Origin: Denitratimonas tolerans
GTDB taxonomy: Bacteria; Pseudomonadota; Gammaproteobacteria; Xanthomonadales; Xanthomonadaceae
NCBI RefSeq assembly: GCF_037203605.1
Contig: NZ_JBBDHC010000011.1
Span: forward strand, 1-64,000
Reading direction: 5' to 3'
Length of the DNA stretch: 64,000 bases
The translations under genes were made by a program, and so were the position numbers. The notes under the pieces were generated by a model. It did no database searches. It had not been told where the DNA came from and saw only the letters and a program-made list of their open reading frames with translations. Of the stretch, positions 17,193-26,596 are shown piece by piece (positions within the stretch are counted from its first letter, which is position 1; every line of letters begins with the position of its first letter).

Positions 17193-18407
17193 TCAACCGG
17201 CTGCCGCCAGGCGCACGCGCGCGAAGCTGCGCTTGCCGATCTGCAGCACGCCCTCGAAGCCGGGGGCAAACACCCGTGCCGCATCCTCCAGCACCGCGCC
17301 ATCCACGCGCACGGCGTGCTCCTTGAGCTTGCGGCCGGCCTCGGAGTTGCTGGCGGCCAAACCCGCCAGCACCAGCAGCGGCGCGATCCGCAGTCCCTCG
17401 GCCGGCACGGCGAGCTCGTTGAGCGGCAGGGCCGAGACATCGCCCTCGCCGCGCACCGCGGCGTTCCATCCGGCCACGGCCTGCGCGGCGGCGCTGGCAC
17501 CGTGAAAGCGCGCCGCCAGTTCCTGCGCCAGGCGCAGTTTCAGGTCGCGCGGGTTGAGCTGGCCGGCCTGGATGTCGGCCTTCAGGCGCTGCGCTTCGGC
17601 GATGGATATCTCGAAGCTCAAAAGGTCGATCCAGCGCCACATCAACGCGTCGTCGATCCTCATGGTCTTGGTGACGATGTCGATGGCCGGTTCGGCGATG
17701 CCGACGTAGTTGCCCAGCGACTTGCTCATCTTCTGGACGCCATCGAGCCCTTCCAGCAGCGGCATGGTCAGCACGACCTGCGGCGGCTGGCCGTGATGCT
17801 CCTGCAGGCCGCGGCCCATCAGTAGGTTGAACTTCTGGTCGGTGCCGCCCAGCTCCACATCGGCCTTCAGCGCCACCGAGTCGTAGCCCTGGACCAGCGG
17901 ATAGAGGAACTCGTGGATCGCGATGGGCTGCTGCGCCGCATAGCGCTTGGCGAAGTCGTCGCGCTCCAGCATCCGCGCCACGGTGTGCTGGCCGGCCAGG
18001 CGGATCATGTCGGCCGCGCTCATGGCACCGAACCATTCGGAGTTGAACCGCACCTCGGTGTGCTCGCGGTCGAGCACCTTGAACACCTGCTCGGCGTAGG
18101 TTTCGGCGTTGGCCAGCACATCCTCGCGCGAGAGCGGCTTGCGCGTGACGTTCTTGCCGCTGGGGTCGCCGATCATCCCGGTGAAGTCCCCGATCAGGAA
18201 GATCACCCGATGCCCCAGGTCCTGGAACTGGCGCATCTTGTTGAGCAGCACGGTGTGGCCCAGATGCAGGTCGGGCGCGGTCGGGTCGAAGCCGGCCTTG
18301 ACCCGCAACGGGCGACCGGCGCGCAGCCGCGCCTCCAGCTCCTCGCGCTTGAGAATCTCGTCGGCACCGCGGCCGATCGTGTCCAGGGCTTCCTGCAGTA
18401 CCGTCAC
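17193..18407 (-). CDS. tyrS: Tyrosyl-tRNA synthetase
   Basis: This 404-residue class I synthetase charges tRNA-Tyr. The HIGH-type motif is HLGH at residues 48-51 and KMSKS is at 226-230. The C-terminal part carries the S4-like RNA-binding domain (SNSEAGRKLKEHAVRVDG). The length and the KMSKS form correspond to the TyrZ-like branch. A GTG at 18407 is chosen as start because typical family N-termini (LQEALDTIGRGADEIL) begin there; the longer frame upstream has no family features. It faces away from the M23 peptidase gene; the 254 bases between them hold both promoters. Confidence 0.96.
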   Translation of the reverse strand: MTVLQEALDTIGRGADEILKREELEARLRAGRPLRVKAGFDPTAPDLHLGHTVLLNKMRQFQDLGHRVIFLIGDFTGMIGDPSGKNVTRKPLSREDVLANAETYAEQVFKVLDREHTEVRFNSEWFGAMSAADMIRLAGQHTVARMLERDDFAKRYAAQQPIAIHEFLYPLVQGYDSVALKADVELGGTDQKFNLLMGRGLQEHHGQPPQVVLTMPLLEGLDGVQKMSKSLGNYVGIAEPAIDIVTKTMRIDDALMWRWIDLLSFEISIAEAQRLKADIQAGQLNPRDLKLRLAQELAARFHGASAAAQAVAGWNAAVRGEGDVSALPLNELAVPAEGLRIAPLLVLAGLAASNSEAGRKLKEHAVRVDGAVLEDAARVFAPGFEGVLQIGKRSFARVRLAAAG

Positions 18408-18661
18408 TGGCGTATGCCTCGCGTTGCATCGAACTTGGAATGGCGGCGCGCGCCACCGAGCGGGCCAGCTTAGAGGATCGCGACGCCTCGCGGTGGCGCG
18501 CCACGGGGTGGCACGCGCGCCGCCGGAGGGCAATGTTAATGATCCGTTAAAGTCGTTCAGGAAAAAAGTCTGCGCGAACAAGGGTTTGACGAACAGTCTT
18601 CCCGCTCGTTATCGTTTTGCCCGGTTTCAACGCACCGCGCGCTCGCGCCGGGGACACACGC

Positions 18662-20026
18662 ATGCAGGAACACGCGGAACAGCACCGGCACGGCGCGGAA
18701 GCAAAAACGAAGGCTGCCGGCACGCGCCCGCACGAGCGCTGGCTCTTGGCCAGCACGGTGGCCGCCACCGTTTCGCTCATCGCCGCCATCGGCCCCGGCT
18801 TCGCCAGCGCCACCGTCGATGACCACCTGATCCAGCGCTGGGTGCAGCCGCTTCCGCTGCCCGAACCCATGGTCGAGACCGAGGCCGGCGCGCACGGCGA
18901 GGACGCCGCCGCACAGGGCACCCAGGTCGCCGAGTGGCGCACCGTGGAAGTGAAGCCCGGCCAGACGATGGGGGCGGTCTTCGCCTCGCTGTCGCTGCCC
19001 TCTTCCCTGCTGCACCGCCTGCTGGAACGCCCCGGCCTGCGCGAACCGCTGACCCGCGTGCGCGCCGGCGCGCGCTTCGATTTCCTGATCGGATCCGACG
19101 GCAGCCTGCGCGGCCTGCGCTTCGAGCGCGACGAGGCGCGCATCGCCACGGTGACGATCGACGGCGACGCGATCCACGAGGAAATCGCCCAGCGCGACAT
19201 CCAGCACCGGGTGAACATGGCCAGCGGCGTGATCGAAGGCTCGCTGGTCGCTGCGGCGGGCAAGTCCGGGATCGGCTACGGCACCGTGCTGGAAATGGCC
19301 AAGGTGTTCGGTTACGACATCGACTTCACCCAGGATCTGCGCGTCGGCGACACCTTCAACGTGGTGTACGAGGAGGTCTATCGCGACGGCGAGCGCCTGC
19401 GCAGCGGCGACATCCTTGCCGCCAGCTTCATCAACCAGGGCAAGCCCTACCACGCCTTCCGCTACACCTTCGCCGATGGCCGCACCGAATACTTCGACCT
19501 CGAAGGCCGGCCGATGAAGAAGAGCTTCCTGCGCATCCCGGTCGAGTTCACCCGCATCAGTTCGCAGTTCACCACCGCGCGCAGGCACCCGGTGCTGGGC
19601 ACGATGCGCGCCCACAAGGGCGTGGACTACGCCGCGCGCACCGGCACCCCGATCATGGCTGCCGGCGAAGGCCGGATCAGCTTTGCCGGCTGGCAGAACG
19701 GCTATGGGCGCACGGTGATCGTCGACCACGGCCGCGGCTACACCACGCTGTACGGCCACATGTCCCGGCTGGGCGGGTATGCCAAGGGCGCGCGGGTGCG
19801 CCAGGGCGACACCATCGGCTACGTCGGTGCCAGCGGCCTGGCCACCGGCCCGCACCTGCACTACGAGTTCCGCATCAACGGTGCCCACCGCGATCCGCTC
19901 AAGGTGACCCTGCCCAAGCCCGAGCCGCTGCCGGCCTCCGAGCTGGGGCGCTTCCAGGAGCAAACCCGCCCGCTGCTTGCCAGGCTCGACCTGCTCGGCG
20001 GCAAGCGGCACTATGCCGCGCGCTGA
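18662..20026 (+). CDS. M23-family murein endopeptidase (MepM-like)
   Basis: This 454-residue protein has an N-terminal membrane anchor (about 30-49), an OapA/LysM-like region beginning EVKPGQTMGAVFASL, and a C-terminal zinc peptidase M23 domain. Metal and catalytic motifs are HKGVDYA and GPHLHYEFRING. Such enzymes cut peptide cross-links in peptidoglycan to allow wall growth. The ATG at 18662 is preferred because it begins the polar head of the anchor. The stop overlaps anmK by 14 bases, so wall cleavage and recycling of its anhydro-sugar product appear to be co-expressed. Confidence 0.93.
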   Translation: MQEHAEQHRHGAEAKTKAAGTRPHERWLLASTVAATVSLIAAIGPGFASATVDDHLIQRWVQPLPLPEPMVETEAGAHGEDAAAQGTQVAEWRTVEVKPGQTMGAVFASLSLPSSLLHRLLERPGLREPLTRVRAGARFDFLIGSDGSLRGLRFERDEARIATVTIDGDAIHEEIAQRDIQHRVNMASGVIEGSLVAAAGKSGIGYGTVLEMAKVFGYDIDFTQDLRVGDTFNVVYEEVYRDGERLRSGDILAASFINQGKPYHAFRYTFADGRTEYFDLEGRPMKKSFLRIPVEFTRISSQFTTARRHPVLGTMRAHKGVDYAARTGTPIMAAGEGRISFAGWQNGYGRTVIVDHGRGYTTLYGHMSRLGGYAKGARVRQGDTIGYVGASGLATGPHLHYEFRINGAHRDPLKVTLPKPEPLPASELGRFQEQTRPLLARLDLLGGKRHYAAR

Positions 20027-21146
20027 GGATCCCGGCCTCGGCGAGGCGCTTTATCTCGGCCTGATGTCCGGCACCAGTGTGGATGGCGTCGATGCCGCGC
20101 TGGTGCGTTTCTCCCAGGACGACACGCCCGCGCTGGCGGCGGCGCGCACCTTCGCGTGGGAACCGGGGCTGCGCGAGGAAATCCTGGCGCTGTCGCAGGC
20201 GGCGGTGACGGTCGAACCGGACCGGCTGGCGCGGCTCGACCACCGCATCGGTGCCGCCTTCGCGCGCGCCGCCGGCCGGCTGCTGGACGAGGCCGGCGTG
20301 CGCGCCGCGCAGGTTGCCGCCATCGGCTCGCACGGCCAGACCCTGCGCCATGCGCCTTCGGGCGATGCGCCTTTCACCTGGCAGCTGGGCGATCCCAGCC
20401 TCATCGTCGAGCGCACCGGTATCACCACGGTCGCCGATTTCCGGCGCCGCGACGTGGCTGCCGGCGGCCAGGGCGCGCCGCTGATGCCGGCCGTGCACCG
20501 CGCCCTGTTCGCCGATCCGGGGGAAGACCGCGCGGTGCTGAACCTGGGCGGCATCGCCAACCTCACGCTGCTGCCCGCCAATGGCGACGTGCGCGGCTTC
20601 GACAGCGGTCCGGCCAACGGCCTGATGGACGCCTGGATCCTTGAACAACGCGGTGTGCCCTGCGATCTCGACGGCGCGTTCGGCGCGTGCGGGCAGGTCG
20701 ATGCGCGGCTCCTGTCCGAGCTGCTTGCCGATCCCTGGTTTGCGCTGGCCCCGCCCAAGAGCACCGGCCGCGACCGGTTCCACCTCCGCTGGCTGCGCGC
20801 GCACCTGGGCGAGCGGACGCTCGCCGCCGAGGACGTGCAGGCGACGCTGCTGGAGCTGACCGCGCGCAGCGTCGCGGAGGCGCTGTTGCGCACCCAGCCG
20901 CGCACGCGACGGCTACTGGCCTGCGGCGGCGGGGTGCACAACGGCGCGCTGATGCGACGCATCGCTGCGCTGGTGCCCGACGCCGAGCTTTCCAGCACCG
21001 CGACACTGGGTGTCGATCCGGATTTCGTCGAGGCCATCGGCTTTGCGTGGCTGGCGCGGCAGACGCTGCGCGGACTGCCCGGAAACCTGCCCTCGGCCAC
21101 CGGCGCGCGCGGCGCGCGCGTGCTGGGCGCGATCCATCCGGCCTGA
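20013..21146 (+). CDS. anmK: Anhydro-N-acetylmuramic acid kinase
   Basis: This 377-residue kinase phosphorylates and opens 1,6-anhydro-MurNAc to give MurNAc-6-phosphate in peptidoglycan recycling. Family motifs are GLMSGTSVDGVDAAL at the N-terminus, IGSHGQTLRH, LNLGGIANLT, FDSGPAN and ACGGGVHN. Length is normal. It overlaps the M23 endopeptidase gene by 14 bases. With the AmpG-like permease at 21720 and nagZ at 52599, the window holds several parts of the recycling pathway. Confidence 0.96.
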   Translation: MPRAEDPGLGEALYLGLMSGTSVDGVDAALVRFSQDDTPALAAARTFAWEPGLREEILALSQAAVTVEPDRLARLDHRIGAAFARAAGRLLDEAGVRAAQVAAIGSHGQTLRHAPSGDAPFTWQLGDPSLIVERTGITTVADFRRRDVAAGGQGAPLMPAVHRALFADPGEDRAVLNLGGIANLTLLPANGDVRGFDSGPANGLMDAWILEQRGVPCDLDGAFGACGQVDARLLSELLADPWFALAPPKSTGRDRFHLRWLRAHLGERTLAAEDVQATLLELTARSVAEALLRTQPRTRRLLACGGGVHNGALMRRIAALVPDAELSSTATLGVDPDFVEAIGFAWLARQTLRGLPGNLPSATGARGARVLGAIHPA

Positions 21147-21160
21147 GGAGAGGCAGCGGC

Positions 21161-21280
21161 GGCCACGTAGGGCCTACGGTGGCGGCGCGCCCGGGGTTCG
21201 TAGGTCGGGGCTACGCCCCCGACGGGGTGTTCGACGCCCGGCAGCTGTTCGAAGCCCGGCAGCGTCGGCCACGTAGGGCC
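21161..21280. repeat. Intergenic repeat cluster with hairpin
   Basis: GGCCACGTAGGGCC occurs at 21161-21174 and again at 21267-21280. Between them GTCGGGG (21204-21210) and CCCCGAC (21217-21223) form a hairpin, and CGCCCGGCAG/AGCCCGGCAG is repeated. These are typical chromosomal intergenic repeats and could also end the anmK transcript. Confidence 0.6.
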
Positions 21281-21333
21281 GACCTACGGTAGTGGTGCGC
21301 CGCTCCCACGGAACGATCGGGCGCGGCGCAGGC

Positions 21334-21588
21334 TCAGTAAGGCGTGTCGTCGGGCAGCTGCTGCATGGCTCGCATGGCTTCGGCCAGCGCCCGCGATTCT
21401 TCGTCTTCGAAGGCTCCAGCCAGGCGCGCGATGTCGCCGGGCTCGGGCACTTCCGGCTGCTCCATCCCCAGCGCTTCCTTGATCAGGCGCAGGATCACGT
21501 CATTGATCGGCCAGCCGCGTTCACGCGCGATGCGCTTGATGCGATCGGCGACCTGCGGTTCGATGTCACGGACGAGAAAGTCGGGCAT
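21334..21588 (-). CDS. Small ribbon-helix-helix-like protein (possible orphan antitoxin)
   Basis: This 84-residue protein has an N-terminal pattern DFLVRDIEPQVADRIKRIAR followed by GWPINDVILRLIKEALG, which fits a beta strand and two helices of a ribbon-helix-helix (Arc/FitA-like) DNA-binding domain. The C-terminal half is acidic (PEVPEPGD, EDEESRALAEAM) as in antitoxin toxin-binding tails. No toxin gene lies beside it, so it may be an orphan antitoxin or an ordinary regulator. The ATG at 21588 is the only sensible start. Confidence 0.7.
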   Translation of the reverse strand: MPDFLVRDIEPQVADRIKRIARERGWPINDVILRLIKEALGMEQPEVPEPGDIARLAGAFEDEESRALAEAMRAMQQLPDDTPY

Positions 21589-21719
21589 GTGTGATCGTTA
21601 GTGCGGCCGGAATCACGACGCGACCCCCTGTTGCGAAACGCACGCGGCGCAACCGGGAACATAGCACGACCGCGAGCGGCTGCGCAGTCGGCTGTAGCAA
21701 AGGTTTGCCTTCCGTTCGA

Positions 21720-23021
21720 TCAGTGCCCCGGCGGGTTGGCCTGCGGCACGCGCGGGCGCAGCCAGAAAAACAGCAGCAGCGCCGGAATCGCCAGCGCCGC
21801 GGTCAGCACGAAATAGCCCGCGTAGCCTGCGCCCAGCTCCACGATGCGGCCGGAGAAGAATCCGAGCACCTTGCCCGGCAGCATGATGAGCGAAGAGAAC
21901 AGCGCATACTGGGTCGCGGTGTAGCGCGTGTTCACCAGCGCCGACATGTAGGCCACCGCCACGGTGCCGAGAAACCCCTGCGCCAGGTTCTCGCCGGAGA
22001 TGACCAGCGTCAGCAATGCGATATCGCCGCCCGCGCCGATCAGGATCAGGTACAGGAGGTTGCTGGCCGCGCCCAGCGCGATCGCGACCAGCAGCGGCCA
22101 CGACACGCCCCAGCGCGCCACCGCGAGGCCACCGAGGAAGGTGCCGGCGATGCCGACCCAGATGCCGTAGACCTTGGTCACCGCCGCGATCTGGGTCTTG
22201 CTGAAGCCCTGGTCGAGGTAGAACGGCCCGATGATGCCGCCGACCAGCGCCTGGTCGGAGATCTTCATGCCGAGGATGAACAGCAGGATCGCCAGCGCGC
22301 CCCTGCCGCCGAAGCGGCGAAAGAAATCCGCGAACGGCTCCACCACGCCCTCGCGCATCGCCGCCATCCAGCCCTGCGCGCGCGTGCGCAGCACCTGCGG
22401 CTCCGGCGCGCGCAGGCACGCCGCGATCGGGACCAGCATCAGCAGCGCCATCGCGCGATACACCATCGGCCAGGCCACATGATCGGCCAGCACCAGCGCC
22501 AGTGCGCCGCTGGCGATCAGCGCGATGCGGTAGCCCAGCGAGTAGGTCGCCACCAGCGCGCCCTGCGCCTCGATCGGCGCGATCTCGACGCGGTAGGCAT
22601 CCACGACGATATCCAGCGTCGCGCCCAGAAAGGCCACCGCCACGGTCATGCCGACGAACAGCGACAGCCGCTCCGGGGTGATTTCCGCCATCGCCAGCAG
22701 GCCGATGCCAATGGCTCCCATCGCCAGCAGCAGCCAGCCGCGCCGCTGCCCGAGGCGACCGAGCAGCGGCAGCCGCCAGCGATCCACCAGCGGTGCCCAC
22801 AGGAACTTGAACGAATACGCCAGCCCGGCGCTGGCGATCATCGTGATCTCGCGCAGCTCGATGCCGCCTTCGCGCAGCCAGTACGCCAGGGTGACGCCGA
22901 CCAGCAGGAAGGGCAGCCCCGAGGCGAAGCCGAAGAAGAACATCGTCCACGCCGAGGGCGTGGCGAATGCGGCCAGCGCCGTGCGCCAGCCGGAGGCGGG
23001 CTGCGCTGCCGCCTCGCTCAT
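21720..23021 (-). CDS. AmpG-like muropeptide permease (MFS)
   Basis: This 433-residue MFS transporter has twelve hydrophobic segments and AmpG hallmarks: FGFASGLPFLLVG in the first helix, YSFKFLWAPLVDR in the loop after helix 2, and LDIVVDAYR. AmpG imports GlcNAc-anhydroMurNAc muropeptides for recycling. The start at 23021 overlaps the exonuclease III stop as ATGA, so the two are co-translated. Its closeness to anmK supports muropeptide transport; an acetyl-CoA transporter-like paralogue is the alternative. Confidence 0.88.
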   Translation of the reverse strand: MSEAAAQPASGWRTALAAFATPSAWTMFFFGFASGLPFLLVGVTLAYWLREGGIELREITMIASAGLAYSFKFLWAPLVDRWRLPLLGRLGQRRGWLLLAMGAIGIGLLAMAEITPERLSLFVGMTVAVAFLGATLDIVVDAYRVEIAPIEAQGALVATYSLGYRIALIASGALALVLADHVAWPMVYRAMALLMLVPIAACLRAPEPQVLRTRAQGWMAAMREGVVEPFADFFRRFGGRGALAILLFILGMKISDQALVGGIIGPFYLDQGFSKTQIAAVTKVYGIWVGIAGTFLGGLAVARWGVSWPLLVAIALGAASNLLYLILIGAGGDIALLTLVISGENLAQGFLGTVAVAYMSALVNTRYTATQYALFSSLIMLPGKVLGFFSGRIVELGAGYAGYFVLTAALAIPALLLFFWLRPRVPQANPPGH

Positions 23022-23821
23022 CGGGTGTAATCCACCAGGTAAGGCGCATGATCGGAAAAGCGCGGCTCGCGCCAGACCTCGCAGGCGCGCAGGCGCTCGC
23101 GCAGGCCGGGCGTGGCGAGCTGGTAGTCGATGCGCCAGCCGACATTGTTGGCGTGCGCCGCGCCGCGGTTGGACCACCAGGTGTATTCGTCCGTGGCGTC
23201 GGGCTTCAACGCGCGGAAAGTGTCGATCCAGCCGGCTTCGGGCTGCGGCGAGCCGTCGCCGCAGGCGTCGGCGATCATGCCGTTGAGCCAGGCGCGTTCG
23301 GGCGGAAGGCAGCCGGAGTTCTTCTGGTTGGAGGTCCAGTTCCTGATGTCGCTGCGCGCCCGCACGATGTTCCAGTCGCCGCACAGCACGTAGTCGCGAC
23401 CGCTCGCCAGCCATTGATCCAGGATCGGCTGGAGCCAGTCCATCACCTCGAACTTGAAACCCTGGCGCGCCTCGCCCGAGGAACCGGAGGGAATGTAGAA
23501 CGACACCACGCTCAGGTTTCCGAAGCGCGCCTCGATGTAGCGCCCTTCGTCATCGAACGGTGCCCAGCCCAGCGACGTGCGGATCTCGTCCGGTTCGCGC
23601 CGGCTGTAGATCGCCACGCCGCTGTAGCCCTTCTTGGTGATCGCGTCGCGGAATGCGACGTGGTAGCCGGCCGGGCGGAACGCGGCGTCAGCCAGCTGGT
23701 GTTCCTGCGCCTTGGTTTCCTGCATGCACAGAACGTCCACGTCCTGCGCGGCAAACCAGGGGAAGAACCCCTTGCTTGCCGCCGAGCGCACGCCGTTGGC
23801 GTTGAAAGTCATGATCCGCAT
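23018..23821 (-). CDS. xthA: Exodeoxyribonuclease III (AP endonuclease)
   Basis: This 267-residue EEP-superfamily enzyme repairs abasic sites and degrades 3' ends of duplex DNA. Motifs in order are FNANGVRSA, MQETKAQE (metal-binding Glu), YSGVAIYSR, CGDWNIVR (catalytic Asp and Asn), and SDHAPYLVDY (catalytic His). Its length matches XthA. The ATG at 23821 opens directly into the first beta strand. It overlaps the AmpG-like gene downstream. Confidence 0.95.
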   Translation of the reverse strand: MRIMTFNANGVRSAASKGFFPWFAAQDVDVLCMQETKAQEHQLADAAFRPAGYHVAFRDAITKKGYSGVAIYSRREPDEIRTSLGWAPFDDEGRYIEARFGNLSVVSFYIPSGSSGEARQGFKFEVMDWLQPILDQWLASGRDYVLCGDWNIVRARSDIRNWTSNQKNSGCLPPERAWLNGMIADACGDGSPQPEAGWIDTFRALKPDATDEYTWWSNRGAAHANNVGWRIDYQLATPGLRERLRACEVWREPRFSDHAPYLVDYTR

Positions 23822-24037
23822 CGAAGTTCCCGCCTCCACACGCCGGGCCGGAGGATGATAGCCGCTCGCGGCCGGCCGGCCGTTCCGGTGCCGGCACGCG
23901 GGCGCGGCGGCAGCCCATACCGCACGGCATGGTGCAGCGCGACACGCGCCTTGAACATTGGAGTGGTAATGTGCGCCCGGCGCGCGCCGGGGGGCCGCGC
24001 GCCTTGCTGTCAACTTCCATTCGATGGGGAAAATTCG

Positions 24038-25936
24038 ATGATCCGTACTCGCTTGCTCGCAAGCCTGGCGCTTGCGCTTGGCTTCTCCTCGCTGGCCCTT
24101 GCGGCCGGACCCGGCGCGGATGCGCCATTCGCCTCGCCGGGATCCGCCGCCGAAGAAGCCGCGCTCGCGTCCCGCCTGGCGTCGGAAGAAGTGCAGCTTC
24201 GCGCCATCCGCGCCGAACTGCCCGCCCTGTTCGCCGAGGCCTACGCCAGCTACCCGCAGATTCCTGCCGGCACGCTGGAAGCCATCGCCTACTCGCAGAG
24301 CCGCTGGATGCCGCTGGCCAAGGGCGGTGAAAACGACGGCCACCACCACATGCCCACCGCGCACGGCGTCATGGGCCTGTATGCCGGTGAAGGCTTCACC
24401 AACCAGATCAAGCAGGCCCAGGCCCTGCTCGGGGTTTCCGCCCACGCCATTGCCACCGACAGCCGCTGGAACATCCTCGCCGCCGCCGCGCTGCTGGCGC
24501 GCGAGATCGACGCCGACGGGCTTTCCAAGCGCGGCAGCGCAGCGGATCCCGAGGCGATCGCGCCCGCGCTGGCGCGCTACGCCGGCCTGTCGCCGATGAA
24601 GGAAAGGAAGAGCGCGATCGACGAATACGCGCGCCAGAGCTTTGCCTTCGACGTGCTGTTGGCGATGGACCGCGGCATCAACGACAAGGGCATGGTGGTG
24701 CCCGAGCGCGCCGTCGAGTGGGAAAAGGCGTTCCCGATGGATGCGCTGGTCAAGCTGCGCGCACCGTTCGTGCGCCTCGACGCGACCCGCGACAGCATCG
24801 ACGTCGGCGGCTATGCCATCGATCCGATCAGCGAAACCCTGGTGCGCACCGACGGCAGCGCCGCTGCCAAGAGCACCGACTACGGCCCGGCGATCTGGAA
24901 CGCGGCCTACTCGGGCAACTACACGGCGTCGCGTTCGCAGGCGATCAGCGCGGTCACCATCCACACCACGCAGGGCAGCTACTCCGGCGCGATTTCCTGG
25001 TTCAAGAACGCCTCCGCCAAGGTCAGCGCGCACTACGTGATCCGCAGCTCCGACGGCCAGGTCACCCAGATGGTGCGCGATGCGCACACCGCCTGGCACG
25101 TGGGCAGCCAGAACGGCTACACCCTGGGCATCGAGCACGAGGGCTACGTCAGCAACAGCTCCTGGTACACCACCGCCATGTACAACGCCTCGGCCGCGCT
25201 GGTGCGCCACATGTGCGCCAAGTACAGCGCGATCAGCTGCGCCAGCGCCTACAAGGGCGCCGCGAGCAGCGGCATCAACGTGCTCGCGACCTCGGTGAAG
25301 GTGAAGGGCCACCAGCACTACGCCGGCCAGACCCACACCGACCCGGGCATCTACTGGAACTGGGGCAGCTACTACAACCGGCTCAACCCGCCGCCGCCGG
25401 CGACCACCAAGGTGATCGACTCCTTCGAAGCGAGCGTTGGCCACTTCACCCACTCGCCCACCTACTCGGGCAGCACGACCGGCATCTCGTCCACATCGAC
25501 CGCGCTGCGCGACTGCAGCTTGCGCAAGAACGGCACCTGCTCGCTGCAGGTGAAGCTGGTGGACAACTCCGCAAGCTCGGCCAACTGGGCGGTGCGCCTG
25601 CTGTCCGGCGGCGGCACGCCCTCGGCCAACACCACGCTGACGCGCAGCAACGGCAGGGTCGGCTTCTGGGTCTACACCGGCGGCACCGGCATGTCGGCGG
25701 CGCTGGGCGTGGATGACAGCGACGGCACCGAGATGTCCATCCAGCGCTCGATCCCGGCCAACACCTGGACCTATCTGGAGTGGAGCCTGACCGACGCCGC
25801 CCAGTGGAATCCCTGGGTCGGCGGCAACGGTGCCATCACCGCCAGCAGCGTCACCCTCGACGCGGTCTGGCTGTTCCGCGCCCAGACCGCCTACAACGTC
25901 TACGTCTACATCGACGACGTGCAGATCAAGAACTGA
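24038..25936 (+). CDS. Secreted N-acetylmuramoyl-L-alanine amidase with lysozyme-like N-domain
   Basis: This 632-residue secreted protein has a signal peptide (about 1-23, ending ALA) and an N-terminal region (about 50-230) with the helical pattern of lytic transglycosylases. Where those enzymes carry the catalytic glutamate it reads AYSQSRW, so this part may only bind glycan. A zinc-dependent Amidase_2 domain follows (about 295-450): His309 in TIHTTQG, and GHQHYAGQTHTDPG near the end supply the metal ligands. The C-terminal 160 residues are beta-rich, perhaps a carbohydrate-binding module. A GGGGA ribosome site precedes the ATG and a strong terminator follows. It could remodel its own wall or attack competitors. 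Confidence 0.9.
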   Translation: MIRTRLLASLALALGFSSLALAAGPGADAPFASPGSAAEEAALASRLASEEVQLRAIRAELPALFAEAYASYPQIPAGTLEAIAYSQSRWMPLAKGGENDGHHHMPTAHGVMGLYAGEGFTNQIKQAQALLGVSAHAIATDSRWNILAAAALLAREIDADGLSKRGSAADPEAIAPALARYAGLSPMKERKSAIDEYARQSFAFDVLLAMDRGINDKGMVVPERAVEWEKAFPMDALVKLRAPFVRLDATRDSIDVGGYAIDPISETLVRTDGSAAAKSTDYGPAIWNAAYSGNYTASRSQAISAVTIHTTQGSYSGAISWFKNASAKVSAHYVIRSSDGQVTQMVRDAHTAWHVGSQNGYTLGIEHEGYVSNSSWYTTAMYNASAALVRHMCAKYSAISCASAYKGAASSGINVLATSVKVKGHQHYAGQTHTDPGIYWNWGSYYNRLNPPPPATTKVIDSFEASVGHFTHSPTYSGSTTGISSTSTALRDCSLRKNGTCSLQVKLVDNSASSANWAVRLLSGGGTPSANTTLTRSNGRVGFWVYTGGTGMSAALGVDDSDGTEMSIQRSIPANTWTYLEWSLTDAAQWNPWVGGNGAITASSVTLDAVWLFRAQTAYNVYVYIDDVQIKN

Positions 25937-25953
25937 TCCGCATCCGCTTCGGG

Positions 25954-25987
25954 AAAGGCCGCGCCGCACCGTCGGCGCGGCCTTTTT
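25954..25987 (+). terminator. Rho-independent terminator of the amidase gene
   Basis: A 12-bp stem (25954-25965 with 25974-25985, core GGCCGCGCC) with an 8-base loop runs into a T-run at 25983-25987, 17 bases after the amidase stop. Confidence 0.9.
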
Positions 25988-26123
25988 CTTGCGTCAGACA
26001 GGGCAGCTTCGCTAATTATCGGCAATAAGGGCACATCGGACCCGCCATTGTTGGAGCCACGCCATACACACCGTTCCCGCGTCCCGCGCCCTGGGAAACC
26101 TCGCCCGCACGCCCGCTTCGGAC

Positions 26124-26402
26124 ATGAAAAAGCTCAGCCGGCGCAGCGTGATGGAAGCCGTGCGGCGTGAAGGCGCGGCGGTGGTGACCAACCATCATCC
26201 CCCTCAGCTGCCGGAGCTTGCCCGGCTGCAGGCCAGCGACAACAGCATCACCGCCGTTCTCGGCCAGCCGATGCCCAATCCCCGCCTGCTGCTGCCAATG
26301 GAGCGCAGCCGGATCACCTAGCCAAACGACATCGAAACCCTACGCAGCATCCCGGATTGGGCCAAGCCGATCATGGAAGCGGCGCTGTCGATGCAGCGTT
26401 GA
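26124..26402 (+). pseudogene. Small broken reading frame with an internal stop
   Basis: ATG at 26124 opens a 65-codon frame (MKKLSRRSVMEAVRREGAA...) that ends in TAG at 26319-26321. The same frame continues sensibly afterwards (PNDIETLRSIPDWAKPIMEA) to a TGA at 26400-26402. The two parts together look like one 92-residue protein interrupted by a nonsense mutation. I do not recognise the family. It lies between the amidase terminator and the tracrRNA, at the left edge of the CRISPR-Cas island. Two independent short genes, or no gene at all, remain possible. Confidence 0.4.
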
Positions 26403-26567
26403 GAGCTTGATTGCAGCGCGCGTGAACTGAGCCACGCGCTTCCTGCGAGACCGTGGCGTGGCCGCCTCGGTTGCTTTGCTCGTCCTTGCCCAGACGGTTG
26501 AATCCACCGCCTTCCAGGCGATGACCATGGGCATCGTCGTTTGCGCATGAATTCGAGAGCGCATACG

Positions 26568-26596
26568 AAAAACCCGCCCAAGTTGCCTTGAGCGGG
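26568..26596 (-). terminator. Terminator hairpin of the tracrRNA
   Basis: On the minus strand CCCGCTCAAG (26596-26587) pairs with CTTGGGCGGG (26582-26573), with one G-U pair and a GCAA tetraloop, followed by TTTTT (26572-26568). It is a textbook intrinsic terminator and also forms the 3' stem of the tracrRNA. Confidence 0.93.

Noticed and set aside
26003..26035. AT-rich TAATTATCGGCAATAA motif as a recombination or attachment site
   Set aside because: No second copy or recombinase gene is visible in the window, so there is no support beyond appearance.
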